The position numbers and the translations under genes are program-made. From Tupaia tana (taxonomy: Eukaryota > Chordata > Mammalia > Scandentia > Tupaiidae): 64,000 bases of DNA. Below the pieces are notes generated by a model. It did not search any database. It was not told the DNA's origin and saw only the letters and a list, made by a program, of their open reading frames with translations. Below, piece by piece: positions 12,401 to 21,925 of the stretch (positions are counted from its first letter, which is position 1; every line of letters starts with the position of its first letter). The DNA is taken from NCBI GenBank assembly GCA_026018925.1, contig JAKSZU010000011.1, positions 42,336,141-42,400,140 of the forward strand, given 5' to 3'.

Positions 12401-14182
12401 TTCCTTCTTCCTCTTTCTGTCTTTCTTGCTGGCATGTGCATGTGCCCTCTGACAATTCAAAGGGAAAAAAACAAACAAGTGGCGGGGCAGACTGATGGCT
12501 AGGAGATGATGACGCCTCATAACCAGTGAGCAAGCCAGGAAAGGAGGCATAGGTTTGTGCAGTGGGAGTCTGGTTAGGACATGGTATCTATGAGGAGCTG
12601 AGAGATTAGGCTGAAAGTTGGAAGTGGGTTAGAGCTGCACCCCACCAACTGGCTGGAGGTTGGACCCCACCAATCCAGAGCCGCTTGGGCTGAAGCTTGG
12701 GACGCAGGGCTCAGTACCCAGAGGTGGTGCGGGAGATGGGACCGAGCCCTAGGGCAGTGAGTGTAGGAGGAGCAGAGGATCCAGGACTGAGCTCTTGGGG
12801 ACTAGAAGTCTGCATGGGGGTCCCCTAAAACCTGGGGGTGGAGCCAGGGTTGTTTGGGAAGCTCCCAGAACAAGGGCTAAGGGCCAGAGCTGCAGAGAGG
12901 GATAGAGCAGTGGCGGCCCTCACCTGCCACGTTTCACATCTCCCCTCTCCCTGTAGCCTCCTCAGTGTGGGGGCAGCTCTCATTCCCACTTTACAGGTGG
13001 GAGGGCTGAGGTTTGAAACAGAAGGCACCTTACCCCAGCCACAGAGCTAGTCAGTGACTCACCCAGGCCTCCTGCCTTCCTGGGGCTGGGCTGCAGTGAC
13101 ACAGACCCTGGCTGGAAGCCCTAACACCTAAAGAGGGTCCCACCTCTTCCCTCTGGGTTTCAGTCCTCACGCTCAGCCACAGAGAGGTAGCAGTTGGGGT
13201 ACAGTGGGCTCCACATCTGCAGGAATCCCCTGGACACTCTGGCCTGAGAGCCAGGATGGGGGTGTCCTTGGCTCCCTCTAGCCCCCCACTAACCCAGGGG
13301 TGCTCCTTCTCTCAGCTGCAAAGCCTGGAGCAGGAGAAGGGGCGCTGGCGGGTGGAGAAGGCCCAGCTGGAGCAGAGCGTGGAGGAGAACAAGGAGCGCA
13401 TGGAGAAGCTGGAGGGCTACTGGGGCGAGGCCCAGAGCCTGTGCCAGGCCGTGGACGAGCACCTGCGGGAGACCCAGGCCCAGTACCAGGCCCTGGAGCG
13501 CAAGTACAGCAAGGCCAAGCGCCTCATCAAGGACTACCAGCAGAAGTACGTGGCCAGGGGCTGGGGAGGAGTGAGAGGCTTTGGTGGCAGTTCCCCCACA
13601 GCTGAGTAGGGAGACAGGAGCACCGACATTGGAGGGCCCCACGATGGGGGTACCCAGGCCTGGAATATCTGAGCACCAGAGCCAGCGCAGAGCAAGTCCC
13701 AGAGGTTTGGCGGAAACGTGGAGCCTCCTGAACTAAGAATAGGAAAAAGGGCAGAGCTGTCCAGGAGAAGCTGAGGACCCCAAGTCTCCCTGGACAGAAG
13801 CCAGACCACATGCCTTTGCCCACCATATGTCTCTTGCCTGTCCCCAGGGAGATCGAATTCCTGAAAAAGGAGACTGCACAGCGTCGGGTGCTGGAGGAGT
13901 CAGAGCTGGCCAGGAAGGAAGAGATGGACAAGCTTCTGGACAAGGTGGGCCCAGGGGTCTCCTGGAGGTAGGGCCCTATGGAGGGAGCAGTGTGCAAGCC
14001 CCACCCAACACTCACCTGGTGGTTCCTGGAGGGAGAGAGGGTTGCTCTGCTGGTGAGAGCCCAGGGAGAAGAGGGGACAGGGCCTATGCCCTGTGCCCAG
14101 GCCTGACCCTCCTCTCCTTTGTTTCCAGATCTCAGAGCTGGAAGGAAACCTGCAAACACTGAGGAATTCCAATTCTACTTAA
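1..14182 (+). CDS. PPP1R9B: PPP1R9B (spinophilin / neurabin-2), C-terminal 497 codons
   Basis: Coding exons join 1-411, 4190-4322, 5546-5666, 8309-8413, 9387-9522, 10158-10310, 10417-10470, 13316-13545, 13848-13944 and 14129-14182. All introns are GT-AG and the frame stays open to TAA. The product matches the C-terminal part of human spinophilin (817 aa); the first residue here corresponds to about residue 321. In order it holds an acidic linker, the PP1-docking motif RKIHF (379-393), the PP1-binding region, a PDZ domain with carboxylate loop [10 protein letters not shown] (exons 3-5), and a long C-terminal coiled coil (exons 7-10). Spinophilin is an actin-bound scaffold that directs PP1 to dendritic spines and binds receptors through its PDZ domain. 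The N-terminal actin-binding part lies outside the window. Unlike neurabin-1 it ends after the coiled coil, with no SAM domain. Confidence 0.97.
412..4189 (+). other. PPP1R9B: PPP1R9B large intron
   Basis: GC-rich intron with no recognisable coding exon and no recent SINE. A pyrimidine-rich tract of C, T and short G interruptions runs from about 3670 to 3890. Open frames here are short and unrelated to known proteins. Confidence 0.7.
4190..4322 (+). CDS. PPP1R9B: PPP1R9B exon, PP1-binding region
   Basis: Acceptor ttag, donor gtgagg. It encodes the [20 protein letters not shown] segment and the helix ending VELEK. This region follows the docking motif and wraps around PP1 in the known complex. 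It ends in phase 1. Confidence 0.96.
4323..5545 (+). other. PPP1R9B: PPP1R9B intron without SINEs
   Basis: 1.2 kb of non-coding sequence. I see no exon, recent repeat or structured element in it. Confidence 0.6.
5546..5666 (+). CDS. PPP1R9B: PPP1R9B exon, first half of PDZ domain
   Basis: Acceptor ccacag, donor gtactg. It carries the PDZ carboxylate-binding loop [10 protein letters not shown] and the following strands. The split Asp codon with the previous exon and the split Arg codon with the next one both resolve correctly. Confidence 0.96.
5979..6238 (-). mobile_element. Long tRNA-derived SINE
   Basis: Reverse-strand copy with poly-T at its left end and the head complement (gctggtccc) at its right. 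The duplicated flank tgttagtatta.tatttt (near 5963 and 6241) shows that it landed in the A/T-rich tail of a short-family SINE. Confidence 0.85.
6239..6366 (-). mobile_element. Short tRNA-derived SINE, split by the preceding copy
   Basis: The head and body of a short-family element, including the family-specific segment tttgaccagag in reverse. Its tail lies left of the long SINE at about 5935-5978. Confidence 0.8.
6465..6665 (-). mobile_element. L2-like LINE remnant
   Basis: Diverged match to the reverse complement of the L2 3' end (gggagggcttcctgaggagg, then a segment ending ggatgaacaggcgttggc). It is old, with no target-site duplication. Confidence 0.5.
7583..7810 (+). mobile_element. 7SL-derived (Alu-like) SINE, diverged
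   Basis: Two arms resemble 7SL/Alu. Near 7597-7672 there is ctgctcggcaggctgaggcc. Near 7707-7800 there is acatggtggcctgccaccac, then agtcccagccacctac, ggctgagtcaggaggatcac and a final segment like the Alu GACCCTGTCTC end followed by an A/G-rich tail. It is strongly diverged. Confidence 0.65.
7946..8197 (-). mobile_element. Long tRNA-derived SINE with 15-bp duplication
   Basis: Reverse copy flanked by perfect direct repeats ggcttcatgaatttt (7931-7945 and 8198-8212), so the boundaries are exact. Confidence 0.9.
8309..8413 (+). CDS. PPP1R9B: PPP1R9B exon, PDZ middle
   Basis: Acceptor ctctag, donor gtaaga. It encodes the [17 protein letters not shown] strand-helix region of the PDZ domain. Both junctions split codons cleanly. 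Confidence 0.96.
9387..9522 (+). CDS. PPP1R9B: PPP1R9B exon, PDZ end and linker helix
   Basis: Acceptor ctgcag, donor gtagga. It finishes the PDZ domain ([10 protein letters not shown]) and opens a charged helical linker ending GEDDEE. Confidence 0.96.
9843..10025 (-). mobile_element. Short tRNA-derived SINE with expanded (CATT)n tail
   Basis: Reverse short-family copy. Its tail has become a (TTCA)n tetranucleotide run (9852-9880). The flanks tttggggtccc and tttcggggtccc look like a target-site duplication. Confidence 0.85.
10158..10310 (+). CDS. PPP1R9B: PPP1R9B exon, acidic linker
   Basis: Acceptor ttcacag, donor gtgggg, 51 codons in phase 0. It encodes the acidic segment [20 protein letters not shown] and the start of the coiled coil (KLVHKFKE). 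Confidence 0.96.
10417..10470 (+). CDS. PPP1R9B: PPP1R9B 54-nt exon, coiled coil
   Basis: A small in-frame exon (18 codons, [18 protein letters not shown]) between cgcag and gtgagg. Its length is a multiple of three in phase 0, so skipping it would keep the frame. Confidence 0.95.
11800..12200 (-). mobile_element. L2-like LINE remnant
   Basis: Order of segments matches the reverse complement of the L2 3' end: a 'cagcactggccct' region, then 'ggcagagggctgaagg', then 'agacattccagacggggga' and 'tatgcaaaggctctgtggc'. Highly diverged. Confidence 0.5.
12235..12472 (+). mobile_element. Old tRNA-derived SINE
   Basis: Diverged forward copy: a degenerate head near 12235, 'cccaaatcccagcaggatg' in the body, the T/C-rich segment, and 'tgccctctgacaattcaaa' at the end. 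Confidence 0.6.
13316..13545 (+). CDS. PPP1R9B: PPP1R9B exon, main coiled coil
   Basis: Acceptor ctctcag, donor gtacgt. It encodes a heptad-rich helix rich in Gln, Glu and Lys, from [11 protein letters not shown] to LIKDYQQ. GC-rich codon use is typical of this gene. Confidence 0.97.
13848..13944 (+). CDS. PPP1R9B: PPP1R9B penultimate exon
   Basis: Acceptor ccccag, donor gtgggc. It continues the coiled coil ([17 protein letters not shown]) and restores the Lys codon split across the junction. Confidence 0.96.
14129..14182 (+). CDS. PPP1R9B: PPP1R9B last coding exon
   Basis: Acceptor tttccag. It encodes [17 protein letters not shown] and stops at TAA (14180-14182). The rest of this exon is 3' UTR. 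Confidence 0.96.
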   Translation: MSELEGNLQTLRNSNST

Positions 14183-15765
14183 CAGGAATCATTCCTTGAC
14201 CGGACAATTAAGAATCCGTTCCCATCGTCCTCCCTTCCCTGTCCTTACTACCCCACCCCGCCCCCTTCCAGCCTGGGGACAGGTGCCCCGACTCCCCCTC
14301 CCCATCCACCCCACCTCCCCCAGCTTCAGGGACCAGAGGGACCTTATCACAGGCCCCCTTATGGTGGTGGCCCGGGCAGACAGAGGTGGCTGGAAGGGCG
14401 GCCTCCTTCTTGCCCCGTGGGGTTGAGGGAGAGGCCAAGAGATGCAGAGGGATGGCCTGGCCTGGGTGTGGATGGACTCAAGGACCTGCAGACCAAACTG
14501 CCAGACTTTACAACCTCCAGCTTTTTGTCTCTGGACTGGAATGGGGCTGGGGGCTCTCCCAGCATCTCCTCAACTGGAGGCTGCTCCCTGCCCATGGGGC
14601 ACCTTGACTGAGTCACCTTGGCCCTGCCCTCTCCCCCCATCCTTGTGCTGTCTGTTGCATTCCAGCCCTCCTGCCTGGGGGGTTGCCTCGACACCACCTC
14701 CCATCCTTGTTCCCTATCCCAGGAGGGATAGTCCACCCCAGAGCCCGAGTCTGGGCCTGGCCCTGCACTGATTTCTCATGTATCCTTCGGGAAAAGGGGA
14801 GTGAGTAGGAAAAAGGGAGAGTCCAGGACACCTGGTTCCCAGCTCCCCCTTCCCTGGGGCAGCAGCCCTCAATTTTTCCTTGTGCCTCCCATCTCCCAGG
14901 TGCCAAATAGCCATAACCTCCTCCTGGAACTGTTCAACCTCTCTGGGTCCAGATTTCCTGGCCAAGCCTGGGAATGCCAGGGAGAGAGGCCAGCTTTGGG
15001 GGCCTGGCTGCAAGACCCTGGTCTTAGGCAAGGAGAACACTTCTCCCTGGAGAGCCAGGCCCGCTGGCCCTGCCCTGCCCAGGGCGACACCTGGAAGCCT
15101 TGTACTAACACCGCAGAGATTCAGCCTCAACCCACCCCTACTCCACAGTTTTCCCATGTTTTGACTGGAGGGCAACATTTTACTACTCATCTTTTTGGAG
15201 ACCAAGGCTGCTCTGCTGGCAGCCTGCTTTCTAAGTGAAATCGACTCCGTTTCCCCACTTTAACCCCAAATTGGGGCTTGGACCAAGGGAGGTGTGACCC
15301 CCGCCAGGTCCCCTCCCCTTTAAAAATCCATCTCATTTTACCACTTCCTTAGAACCCCTGCCCCAAGCCTGGGTTTTTGTTCATTTTTAAAAACGGACAA
15401 CCCTGTCCCGTCCGTTTTGGCTTCTCCTTGTCCTCTGTAAATAGACCATGCCATCGATCAGTATTTCTTGCCCGTCCCCACCTTCCTGCCCCTCGACGTA
15501 CCCCGACCCCCTGAAAGAGCTGGCTGTCTCAGCGCCCGCCGCGTGCACTCCACCTCCTTCGCCCCGGCAGATGGAGGGGGCGGGGCCGGTGGGCGGGGCC
15601 GCGGGGCGCTTCCGGTTTCTCGGGCCAGCGGCCACCCTTGCCCCGCCCTCCGGAGGACCGCGTCTCTGTATATAATATATATATGTATGTATTGTTCCCG
15701 GTTTTGTACGGACCATACCCCCTGTCAGGTCGTCCCCATAAAAGCAGCCCCCAGAGCCTCGCTGC
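14183..15765 (+). other. PPP1R9B: PPP1R9B 3' UTR
   Basis: About 1.6 kb between the stop codon and a probable poly(A) site. It is pyrimidine-rich at first and ends in an AT-rich stretch near 15670-15700. No SINE is inserted in it, which fits selective constraint. The exact 3' end is estimated from the hexamer. Confidence 0.8.
15737..15742 (+). promoter_or_regulatory. PPP1R9B: PPP1R9B polyadenylation signal (CATAAA variant)
   Basis: CATAAA, a variant of AATAAA, is followed about 30 nt later by a T/G-rich stretch. No canonical AATAAA occurs near the expected 3' end. Confidence 0.6.
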
Positions 15766-15769
15766 CTGG

Positions 15770-18450
15770 TTTATTGACTCGCTGGCGACGGGAGTTGGGG
15801 GGGCCCAGCTGTCCCCAGTCCTCTCCAACAGTGCTGCCTCTGCCTACTAGGGCTCCGCGGATGCAGCGGTCTGCCCCCGCCTCCGTTCCCCCATCCATCA
15901 CAACCACGCTTTTTGTCCAACCGTCCTGGGCAAGGCTGGGTTGTCTAGGGAGTGTCTTCCATCTGCAAGGTGAACCCCAAGTCTCTCTGAGTTCTCTGAG
16001 CTGTTGGGGATACTCACCAGAGGCACCCTGTATGAGGTGCACCAAGAATCAGGTTCCCCCGACGGATCCGATGTCGGGGCAGTTTTGTCCCCAAGGTCCT
16101 AGGGGATCTGTTTATTCTGATGGGCCCTTTGAGGGCAGACCAAAGAGGCCTTGACTGGTTCTAGCCCCCTGCTCTGTGCCAGCAGGTCTGGTCGCTGACT
16201 CACCAGTTCTGATGCTGATGGGTCTGCGAGTCTGGATGCTACTTTCTAGGGACAAACTTTGGTGAGTCCCAGATAGCTGAGAGACAGCCAGGGACAGGGC
16301 AGGGGCTTGTGACGGCTGGCAGCGCTAGCCTTTCCCGCCCTGGGTGCTGGGTGCAGTGTGAGAATGCAAGCACGTGGCACTTGTCAGTGTTTTGGCCCAG
16401 GGTATTTTCACGCTGCCCTCCCCGTGCCATAGGAATGGATGTCCTAACCTCGGGGCCCTTCGAGATCCCTCAGTGGGTCCCTGACAACACTGAAGAACGA
16501 GTGGTCTGTCTCCAAACTCCCAGTGACAGCTCCAGATGCAGCCACTCTCTGGCGGATGGCTGTTACACAAGTCTCATTCACGTCAAGCCTACTTTCAGCT
16601 TCCCATAGCCACCCCTCAAAATTCCTAGTTCTATACCTCAGGGCCATGTGGGATCAGTCCAGTCCTGCTGTCTCCTGTGGGTCACCTGGCTACCTGGAGA
16701 TAGTGACCATGCCTTTGAAGGCCTCTCCCTGAGTGTGTCACCCTTGGAATACTCCAGGAGCTTAGGGGTTGTTGAAGACAGATGTAGGTAGCTGAATCCC
16801 AAGGTCAGAGACCACCAAATTGCAAGGTCACAGCTCATAGCCCACGGTTATAGGTCATTGGAGCCAGGGGCCACTAAGCCTCTTCTCAGGAAACCTAGCC
16901 CAGAAGTCTCGAGAGGTGGAATGGATGGATGGGGAGGTTGTGGTAAGGGCTTGACTGGAGCTAAGCATTTAAGGTGGGGCCCTCCTGCCCCTGTCTGGCC
17001 TGCTTACTAGGTGGGGTGCCTGTATATCATCTGTTCCAATGGGTAAGCCAGGTAGCGCCCCTGGTGGTGAAGCCTGGATGTGTCTGTGTCTGGGGGTCTT
17101 GGCTTTGCAGTGAGTTTCCCAAGCCTGAGATGTGACTGGCTCATCGTATCTGACCATGTTTGGGGCTATGTCAAGTGGCCGTGGCCACTGTGTGGGGCTT
17201 GTCACCTTAGCTCCCCTCGTCCCCATACACACCTGCCCAGTTCTTGGGAGCCTGGATAGGTTTGTCACAACCCACTCCAATATTCCCCAGAGAAGAGGGA
17301 AGTCAGATAAGGGAGATTTTTCTCAACTCCCAGAAGCGGAGGCCTCACCAAGGACCGGAGTCTCTCAGGTTCTACGGTCTAGGAGATGATACCCCCACAA
17401 AGATCCCTCCCCACCAGCACTGACCTTACCTACCCATTTCTCCAGCCCTTGGAATTTACAGGGCCTGTGTAAGCAATCCCCCATTCCAGCCCACCACCCA
17501 AATCTCACCAGATGCCTGCAAACTACCTCTTTAAAGATGCCAGACACCATCCCCACAGACTCTCAGCCACACCGCCCTGTAGTAATCTGGCCAGCACCCC
17601 ATGGCTACCTGCAGGTTCCGAAGACACCCAGACTTACAAATCCCCGTAGATCTCCTCCACCCCTAATTCTATCCTTACCCACAGTCCCAAGATAGCTCTG
17701 GCTCCACATGCCACTTCTCACAGGCCCTGGGGGGGGGGGGGGGCCTCTTGGACTGCACAGGCTGCTGTGGGCCCTCAGGGAGCTCTTATCTGCAATTTCC
17801 TCTCCTGTCCCCCAGCTCTGGACCCTTATCCGCCTTCACCACTTGCCCCTGCACAAACCACTCGTGCCTTTAGAGTCTGTTTTCTCTGAGGTAGGGGCAA
17901 TTGTGGGCTTATTGTGAGGGTGACAAGAAATCATCCGAGCACAGCAGAGTGCTGGCACGCCCTGAGCCTCCCGTATGGTAGCTGGCTGTGGATGATGACA
18001 GTATCTCTCCTGGCGGGCCTGCCACCACCTCCCATCACAAGTCCAAGTCTGATCTCATCCATCCCCACCCCCACCCTGCTCCAGGGCTCAGGCCTGGAGC
18101 CAAGACCAACAGTCTCCCAAGACCCCTCCTTCAACTCCCTGTCCTCAGATCTTGTCAGTGTCTGCAGTTCTGCACCCTGAATCCTTCTCAACCTGATCTC
18201 TAATCTTCGTGCCCACTGCCAGCCTCTCTCAGCTGCAGCCTCCTCGACGTCTCCTTTTGCAATCTTTTCTCCACTAAGGACTCAAAGAGTTTGGCCTAAA
18301 ATGCAAATCTGAGCCCCTCCCCTCCTCTGCTAATCCCCCCCAGTCCCGCCCCCAAAGCCGCCGCCAAGGCCACCACCACCACCACCACCACCCGCAAAGT
18401 GCCAGGCCTGGCTGCACCTCCCTCTAGCCTAGTCTCGGCTTCCCTTCAGG
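15770..18450. other. PPP1R9B-SAMD14 intergenic region
   Basis: No exon, RNA gene or recent SINE recognised. It contains a 13-base G run (about 17730-17742) and, near 18372, a (CCA)n trinucleotide run. Moderate GC. Distal promoter elements of SAMD14 may lie here but I cannot show it. Confidence 0.5.
18372..18392 (+). repeat. (CCA)n microsatellite
   Basis: About seven tandem CCA units upstream of the SAMD14 CpG-rich region. Confidence 0.85.
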
Positions 18451-19200
18451 CTCGACCCCACCCAGCCCCCTGGCACTTCCCTAGCCTGGCCTGCAGGAAC
18501 AGCCAGCGCACTACTTCCTCCGGGAATCCCATTGCGCATCCCAGACCCTCAGCTGCCCCGGCAGCACCCCGCGCCCTCGCGTGCACTCTCCTCCCCGCGC
18601 TGAAGTGTCCTCTGTGAATGGGGGCCAGCAACACTCGAACTTGAGGGCTTCCCCACTTCTCTGTCCCGCTGACTGCGGAACCCTGACGGCCTCGACCAGG
18701 TGGGTTCTGGTCGCTGCGGTCCCCTCCGGCCTGGCGCCCCGGTGGCTCAGTGGATGTTTGTGGAATGAATGAATGAATGAATCAGGATCCCGCACAGACG
18801 AGACCACCTCCTCCTCGCAAAGGTGGCGGAAGCCCAGCAGGTCCCGAGGCGGGGCTACCTCCCCGGCCGCTCCCACCCGCGCAGACTCCGGTGCGCGGCG
18901 GCTCCCGCCGGCCCAGAAGTAGCGGCAACTCGGATCCCTTGGCCCGGCCGCCTCCTCCCGTCTCCGTCCTCCCGCCGCCTCCGCCCCCTCCCTGCTTCCG
19001 TGCCTCCCTCCTTCCCTCCCGCTCTTTGTCTCCTGGGCGCCCGGCCTCCCGGCCACGCGCCCCCCGCAGCGCCCCTTCCCCGGGGACCCGGGAGGACCCC
19101 GGCTGACGCGACGCTGAGCGAATCTGCCTGCAAGGCAGGGGGCCCGCGTCCGGCCCGGCCTGGCGGACCGGCGGGGGCGGGGCGGGAGGTGGCGCGCTCT

Positions 19201-19246
19201 CTCACACACACACGCGCGCACACGCACACACACGCACGCACACACG
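19201..19246 (+). repeat. Alternating CA/CG microsatellite in SAMD14 promoter
   Basis: Interrupted (CA)n with CG dinucleotides, almost perfectly alternating purine and pyrimidine. Confidence 0.85.
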
Positions 19247-19380
19247 GAGCATCTCCCGTCAGGTCTCCCGGCCCAACCCCGCCCGTGCCTCCTGCTTCCT
19301 GCAGACCTTCCCCCTCGCTCCGCACACTCCCCCCGCCCTCCATTCCCGTCGGCTCTGGGACCCTCCCCGCCGACCCCGGG

Positions 19381-19425
19381 ATGGAGCGGCTCGAGCCAGC
19401 CCGGAGCCCCCCGCGGCCGGGGTGA
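19381..19425 (+). promoter_or_regulatory. SAMD14 upstream ORF 1
   Basis: ATG followed by 13 more sense codons and TGA, wholly within the predicted leader exon. It would be translated only if transcription begins upstream of 19381. Confidence 0.35.
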
Positions 19426-19468
19426 CGGCCCCCCACTCCTCTCCCTCCCGGCCCTCGCCTCGAGCACC

Positions 19469-19504
19469 ATGGGCCTAAGGGGTTCCCGAGGCGCCGGACG
19501 CTGA
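19469..19504 (+). promoter_or_regulatory. SAMD14 upstream ORF 2
   Basis: ATG in a good context (A at -3, G at +4), 11 codons and a TGA. It lies just before the donor of the leader exon. Confidence 0.4.
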
Positions 19505-20463
19505 AGATGACCGATGCTGGAGGTGAGGGGCCAGGCTCTCCTGGGGTGAACGGGGAAGGGGCTGGGGGCCACCCGGGCTGGCGGTGGGACCCCAAGTAGG
19601 GTTGGATCGGGCCAAGCGGAAAAGGCCTTTCTTCCCTTATCCCTAGGGGGACCGCACAAGGTTGGGGTGCTGGGCTGTCAGGGGAGGGGGCGGAGATAGG
19701 ATTTGTGTCCCTAATCCCCTCCCTCCCGCTCAACGCCCGGAGAAATTAATAAAAAACTGCTGTGGGGGGAGGGGGAGAGGGCTTAACTCCTCCTTGCCCG
19801 GCGCGGAGTTGGACTGATGGATGGAGAGAAACTAGACAGCCGGCTCCGGCTGGGGTGAGAGCCCTGGAGTGGAGTAGGTGCTCTGCCCCTCCCCCACCCC
19901 GCCCCCATCTCCAGCCGAGTTCTGAGGGGTCTGTTCCCTGCGAACCGGCCAGCCCCTGACGGCCCGAGGAAGACTCGAGCTGCACACCGCCTCCCCCAAC
20001 CCGAGCCTTGCCGGCCTTTCCCACTCACACTTCTCCTCTGGTCCCCTTCCTCGGCCTGCCCCGGCAGCCGGGCTTCTCCCTTCTCTCTGCACCGAACCCT
20101 GAGGCCTCACTCAGGGTGCGGGAGCCCAGGTCTCCTCTGCTCTCCCTGTCTGCTCTCTTTCCTGGTCTTTCTTCTCTGCAGCCCTGTGGATCTGCCGTCT
20201 GTCCCTCAGCCCGTCTGTCTGCCAGGTTGCCCACTCCCTCTCCCCTTCTCTCCCCAGGGCTTTGATCCTTTTCTTTTTCTTTTTTCCTCCCTGGGCTGGC
20301 TCCCAGGAAGCTTTGAGCTCACCTGCCTCCTTGGCTTCCAGAGAAGGGTCAAAGGTCACTGATGCTCCTTTAGAAATTGGGAACCTTGGCCTGGTACCAC
20401 CGGAGCCCAGAGAGTGTCCAGAGGAAGGGGTTCATTTCCACGCTTGTGCAGTTACCTGGCTGA

Positions 20464-20503
20464 TGTGTGTGTGTGTGCGCAAAAAGCGTGTGTGTGTGTG
20501 TGA
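20464..20503 (+). repeat. (GT)n microsatellite, interrupted
   Basis: GT units broken by a short A-run segment (gcgcaaaaagcg). Confidence 0.85.
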
Positions 20504-20949
20504 GACTGGGGTGTGGGGTTTGATGTCTAATTTTTCAGTGCTCTGTTTCGGAAGGAGAGATTGAGTAGGAGTGGCCTGGGGCCCTGCTGGCCCTCTTGCC
20601 TCTCAGAATTCCCCAGGGACCATGTAGGGAGGGTTCCCCAGACATACCTCAAGAATTAGTTGAAGCTGGGAGGGACAGCAAGCCGTTTGTGCTGAATCAG
20701 GGTGGATAGAGAGTGGCATGAACTGGAAGCCCCAGCCCATCTTGGAGAATGCCTGGAAAAGGCCTCCAGCCACGAGCCAGTCCCGCATGGGGCCATGAGT
20801 GAAGGACTTGTGGGCTGGCCATGCTCTGGAGCCTAAGGGGGACGGCACCGCTACTGCTCCCAAAAGAGTTCCCGGAAGAGGCAGCTCCTGGCTTCAGAGA
20901 GCCCCTAGTCTGATGGAGGAATGTGTGGCTCCTCGCCACAGCCCACTGC

Positions 20950-20970
20950 TGTCTGAGGTGGGGAGATAAG
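20950..20970 (+). promoter_or_regulatory. SAMD14: Candidate E-box-GATA composite enhancer in SAMD14 intron 1
   Basis: TGTCTG, an 8-nt spacer, then AGATAAG. The geometry matches the CATCTG-N8-AGATAA composite used by GATA2/SCL enhancers, and mouse Samd14 has such an enhancer in its first intron. The left half here is not a true CANNTG E-box, so the site may be GATA-only in this species. Confidence 0.5.
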
Positions 20971-21643
20971 ACCCCTTTAGGGAGTCCATGTCTGAAAAAG
21001 TCCCCGTTTCTGAGAGTTTGGAGAAGGGTGGATTTCAAAATCATGGAGACAAATGGGAGGAGGGGGGGGTACCTAGCATACCTTCCAGGGAAGGTGGCAG
21101 CTGGGGCTGGTCAGAGAAGGCTTTGTGATGGGCTGAGGGAATTTGGTTCATTCTTAGGGACCGCCCTCCCTTCCCATCTGGCTCTCAGGACAGAAAAAAG
21201 CGTTCTAGATCTTTGCTTCTAGCCCCAGAGTTCGAGAATGGTGAGGCGCTTGGAGGGCCACTGACACTGACCCCTTCCCACACCCCATTTTCTGCTTGGA
21301 GCCCCAGATACCCACATGTCTGGGGGCGGAGGTGTTTTGATACTTCTCCCAGTCCTAGCCATGTGGCCCAGCTCTCCTCCCTGAACCCTTGTCCCTTCCC
21401 CCAGCACTGCCCTTCCTCGTGAGCACCCACCAGGAATGCCCATCATCACCCAGGATAGCTGTGGGGCAGGGGCCTGGGGTCCAGGCTGAGCCCCTGCATC
21501 TCGGCCTTCACATCTGTAGATCGGGGATGCTACGATTCCAGACTCCCACAGGCAGGCGACCCCGAGCTCCTACACCTGACCAACGTAGAGTCTAGCCCTA
21601 TGTGCTGCCCTTCTCCTGAGGCCCAGAGGGTTAGCAGTAAAGG

Positions 21644-21920
21644 GAGATGCAGGCCAACCAGAGGTACAGGGGCACCATGCTCTTGGATGCTGGACTCACA
21701 CGGGAGGGTCCCAGGTTCATGTCCTGGGTTAGAATCCATCTGGGATTCGCATCCCAGGGTCCTTCCTCTGTGTGCCGGTGTACATGTGTGCCCATGACCC
21801 AGGAGGATAGAGCGTGGGGTGGAGTGTGGCATGAAGACTCTGTTGGGGGTGCTCTTCTCTCCCTCTGCCTCTTTCTCTTCTCATGGTAGAAATGAATAAG
21901 TAAAGCTTAAAAAAAAAAAG
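21644..21920 (+). mobile_element. Old SINE ending in poly-A
   Basis: Diverged forward copy with degenerate head and body similarity ('gtgtgcccatgacccaggagg') and a tail of taagtaaagctt plus A11. Confidence 0.5.
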
Positions 21921-21925
21921 TAGTA

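Larger units (their letters stand above)
10471..13315 (+). other. PPP1R9B: PPP1R9B 2.8-kb intron
   Basis: Non-coding. It holds an L2-like remnant (about 11800-12200, with further diverged sequence to about 12600) and one old SINE (12235-12472). The rest, including the C/A-rich stretch near 11120-11170, shows no recognisable feature. Confidence 0.6.
18800..19522 (+). promoter_or_regulatory. SAMD14: SAMD14 CpG-rich promoter and leader region
   Basis: Very high GC with dense CpG, ending in a donor (gctggag then gtgagg). It is the only CpG-dense block upstream of the SAMD14 start codon. The transcription start is not determined. Confidence 0.65.
19370..19522 (+). other. SAMD14: SAMD14 5' UTR exon (3' boundary supported)
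   Basis: The right edge is a strong donor (GAG then gtgagg). The left edge is not visible; 19370 is a placeholder inside the CpG island. If spliced to 23184 the leader carries four AUGs ahead of the main start (19381, 19469, 19507, 19514). Confidence 0.55.

Noticed and set aside
15670-15700. TATA-like AT-rich stretch after PPP1R9B as a promoter
   Set aside because: It lies within the 3' UTR just upstream of the poly(A) signal, where AT-rich sequence is expected, and no exon follows.
18511-19659. A 382-codon open frame on the minus strand across the SAMD14 CpG island
   Set aside because: Stop codons are rare in such GC-rich DNA. The frame is Arg/Gly/Pro-rich with no domain, and SAMD14 promoter and leader features explain the region.
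20264-20285. T-rich tract in SAMD14 intron 1 as an acceptor for an extra exon
   Set aside because: No open frame that joins in phase follows, and the nearby sequence shows no conserved protein match.
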